Of a stretch of 64,000 nt of DNA, positions 62,601 through 64,000 are shown one piece after another. Location: the NCBI GenBank assembly GCA_043228905.1, contig JBHGNT010000011.1:1116001-1180000 (forward strand), in the 5' to 3' direction. Positions within the stretch are counted from its first letter, which is position 1, and every line of letters starts with the position of its first letter. The notes beneath the pieces were generated by a model that was not told where the DNA came from, did no database searches, and saw only the letters and a program-made list of their open reading frames with translations. This stretch comes from Azolla caroliniana. Lineage: Eukaryota > Polypodiophyta. The position numbers were made by a program, and so were the translations under genes.

Positions 62601-63076
62601 TTAGGGTTAGGGTTTACGCTGGAGCTCTTCTTGGAGATAGGGGCGGTTTCCATGACGATGGATGAATTGGAGGCCGATTGGATGACGAAGCCATTGGTGA
62701 GAGAGGATGAGGCGCGAGCGATCAGATCCTCAGGCGTACCCACGCAGGGATGGCGTCCAGGGAGTGGCCGGATCCCAACAACGCGAGGGACAGGGCTCCC
62801 TGATTCAAGCCTCTCAACATACACAAATTGACCTAACTGAAGCTTGTCTGAAAGGATGAGATCGTTGTCATGGTCGTCCAGGGAGACATATGTGGCATGA
62901 CTGGAGTCGGAGAGCTTGATGTAGAAGCCTTGATTCGGCCATAGATCCCCGCCTGCAAGCGCAGGAACGATCCCGATGACCTGCAGCATCACGGATCGAT
63001 GCTCCCCTGCAACACGGACGTCGGAATTCATGTGCTGAAGGAGCTTGAGCAGGATCCCTGGGTTGAGAGAAGCCAT
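59659..63076 (-). CDS. DUF936 family protein, four exons
   Basis: Exons on the minus strand: 63076-61445, 61232-61041, 60910-60819, 60613-59659. They sum to 2871 nt, exactly 956 codons plus TAG. Donors GTTGGT, GTACAA and GTGAGA; acceptors GGACAG, TGACAG and TTTCAG. The N-terminus (1-120: [51 protein letters not shown]) is the plant DUF936 domain. The middle is Ser/Pro/Asn-rich with microsatellite-coded NP and NA repeats and six SPSGK/R-type repeats. Exons 2-4 hold [20 protein letters not shown], then the conserved helical C-terminal domain. A role in microtubule or cell-growth processes has been discussed for relatives, but none is shown here. Exon 1 would read into the intron for 24 codons if unspliced. 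Confidence 0.93.
61942..61985 (-). repeat. coding hexanucleotide repeat (Asn-Ala)n
   Basis: GCATTA repeated about seven times on the plus strand, in frame, giving alternating Asn-Ala. Confidence 0.9.
62580..62613 (-). repeat. coding TTAGGG repeat (Asn-Pro)n
   Basis: Five GGGTTA units in the DUF936 exon 1, read as CCCTAA on the coding strand, giving alternating Asn-Pro. Confidence 0.92.
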
Positions 63077-63139
63077 GCTGAAGATGCTGAGAAACGGGAC
63101 ACACAGATCTGATTCTGGGGAGCAGGGATGCTTCTCAAG

Positions 63140-63310
63140 GGTGTAGGGTTTAGGGTTGGAATGGGGTCGAAGATGGGTTTAGGGTTTTCAGATGTGCAGG
63201 ATGTTGTTTTAGGGTTTTTGAAGAGACAGGGAGAGAGATGGGGTTTAGGGTTTTCAGATGTGCAGGAGGATGTTATTTTAGGGTTTTAAGAGACAGGGAG
63301 AGAGATGGAG
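63140..63310 (-). promoter_or_regulatory. telo-box-rich duplicated leader/promoter of the DUF936 gene
   Basis: AAACCCTA-type words (minus strand) occur at least six times within 170 bp upstream of the ATG. A unit of about 65 bp with GTTTAGGGTTTTCAGATGTG is present twice (63177-63241, 63243-63307). Telo boxes are known promoter elements of plant growth-related genes; their function here is inference. Confidence 0.6.
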
Positions 63311-63374
63311 GGGGAGGGAATGGCGCCATCGCTCCATCGGTTTCCCTCCTTTAACGTCGCCCTCTTCTTCTTCC

Positions 63375-63383
<9 letters not shown>

Positions 63384-63407
<24 letters not shown>

Positions 63408-63410
63408 AGC
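63384..63410. repeat. (CT)n tract in the DUF936 upstream region
   Basis: About 13 CT units, pyrimidine-rich neighbourhood. Confidence 0.85.
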
Positions 63411-63489
63411 GTCCGGATTTTCAAACTTCCATCTCCTTCTTCCTAACGGCTATACTCTGTTCTTCTCTTCCGCCCCTGTTCTGCTTCTG

Positions 63490-63930
63490 GCTTTTTGCTT
63501 TCTGCTTTTTGCTTTTTCTGCTTTTCTTTGCCTCTCTTGCTGTTTAAATTTTCTTTTTTTTTGTTTTTCTTTTTTTTTTTTGCTTGAGAGGTTAAATTTG
63601 ATCTCTTTTGCTTTTGGGCTGCCCATTTCTCTAGCTTCCGATCGAAGCAAGCTGCAACCCCTATATATTCATTACTGATTTTTCGGCCCAAATTTTAATC
63701 TCCTTTTCCTTCTTGCTTTTTGCTTTTTGCTTTTTGCTTTTGCTTTTTGCTTTTTCTGCTTTTTTTGCCTCTCTGCTGTTTAAATTCTTCTTCTTCTTCT
63801 TCTTTTGCTTGAGAGGTTTGATCTCTTTTGCTTTTGGGCTGCCCATTTCTCTAGCTTCCGATCGAAGCAACCCTATTTATTACTGATTTTCGGCGCAAAT
63901 TTTAATCTCTTTTCGCTTTTTGTCTACTTC
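63490..63930. repeat. 220-bp tandem duplication upstream of the DUF936 gene
   Basis: The block GATCTCTTTTGCTTTTGGGC through TTCCGATCGAAGCAA occurs near 63600 and again near 63820. Flanking GCTTTTTGCTTTTTGC-rich sequence and GCCTCTCTGCTGTTTAAATT are also repeated. Copies differ by small indels and homopolymer length. No gene is seen from here to the window end. Confidence 0.85.
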
Positions 63931-64000
63931 AAAGAGTTGGGATCTTTTAGACCAAAACCAAATCTTTTGATCGCCTTCTCGGTGTAGCAGAGAATATTGT

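Noticed and set aside
62456-62831. Plus-strand frames opposite DUF936 exon 1
   Set aside because: Products such as RVRVRVRV come from the TTAGGG repeat read on the wrong strand.

Overview
This window is nuclear DNA of a land plant with a large, repeat-rich genome. Two ordinary plant genes sit near the ends: a single-exon 3-ketoacyl-CoA synthase (minus strand, 4246-6039) and a four-exon DUF936 family gene (minus strand, 59659-63076). DUF936 proteins are plant-specific, and the LTR elements carry plant-type primer sites and GA/CT microsatellites. I cannot name the species. The chromodomain Ty3/gypsy elements appear to be self-primed, which would fit a moss, lycophyte or fern as well as or better than a flowering plant, but that is inference.

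Almost everything between about 11.7 and 57.7 kb is a stack of mobile elements inserted into one another. The base layer is a decayed LINE-type reverse transcriptase gene (12490-13291, continuing at 27401-28118). It was split by a Ty1/copia element (Copia-A, 13292-27400, target duplication CTTCT). Copia-A was in turn split by a very young Ty3/gypsy element (Gypsy-T, 14130-24207, target duplication ACCAC, LTRs identical by eye). Gypsy-T has gag, pol and a third sense-strand ORF encoding a 945-residue coiled-coil protein behind what looks like its own promoter.

The second stack starts at about 28.1 kb: LINE, then B2 (28119-31957), B3 (31958-50838), C1 (34217-47740), C2 (minus, 36476-46396), B1 (minus, 38326-44877) and a solo LTR (42891-43780). 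Each inner element lies inside the one before it, and duplicated target sites support several of the steps. B1, B2 and B3 are chromodomain gypsy elements of one family. In all three, the sequence just after the 5' LTR is complementary to the sequence 32-33 nt downstream of the LTR TATA box, and the paired bases covary between B2 and B1/B3. This is the signature of Tf1-like self-primed reverse transcription. C1 and C2 are GC-rich LTR elements of about 3.5 kb with a gag-like ORF and no polymerase.

The stack is cut on its right side by a copia element (D, minus, 50839-56378). Its two flanks do not match, so a rearrangement probably removed the 3' halves of B2, B3's last LTR and the LINE. Beyond it lie a C-family fragment and a large fold-back element (56969-57654) that carries a piece of gypsy integrase in its loop. 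The left 12 kb is AT-rich intergenic DNA with a LINE 3'-end relic, microsatellites and an unidentified minus-strand pseudogene. The right end is the duplicated, telo-box-rich upstream region of the DUF936 gene.
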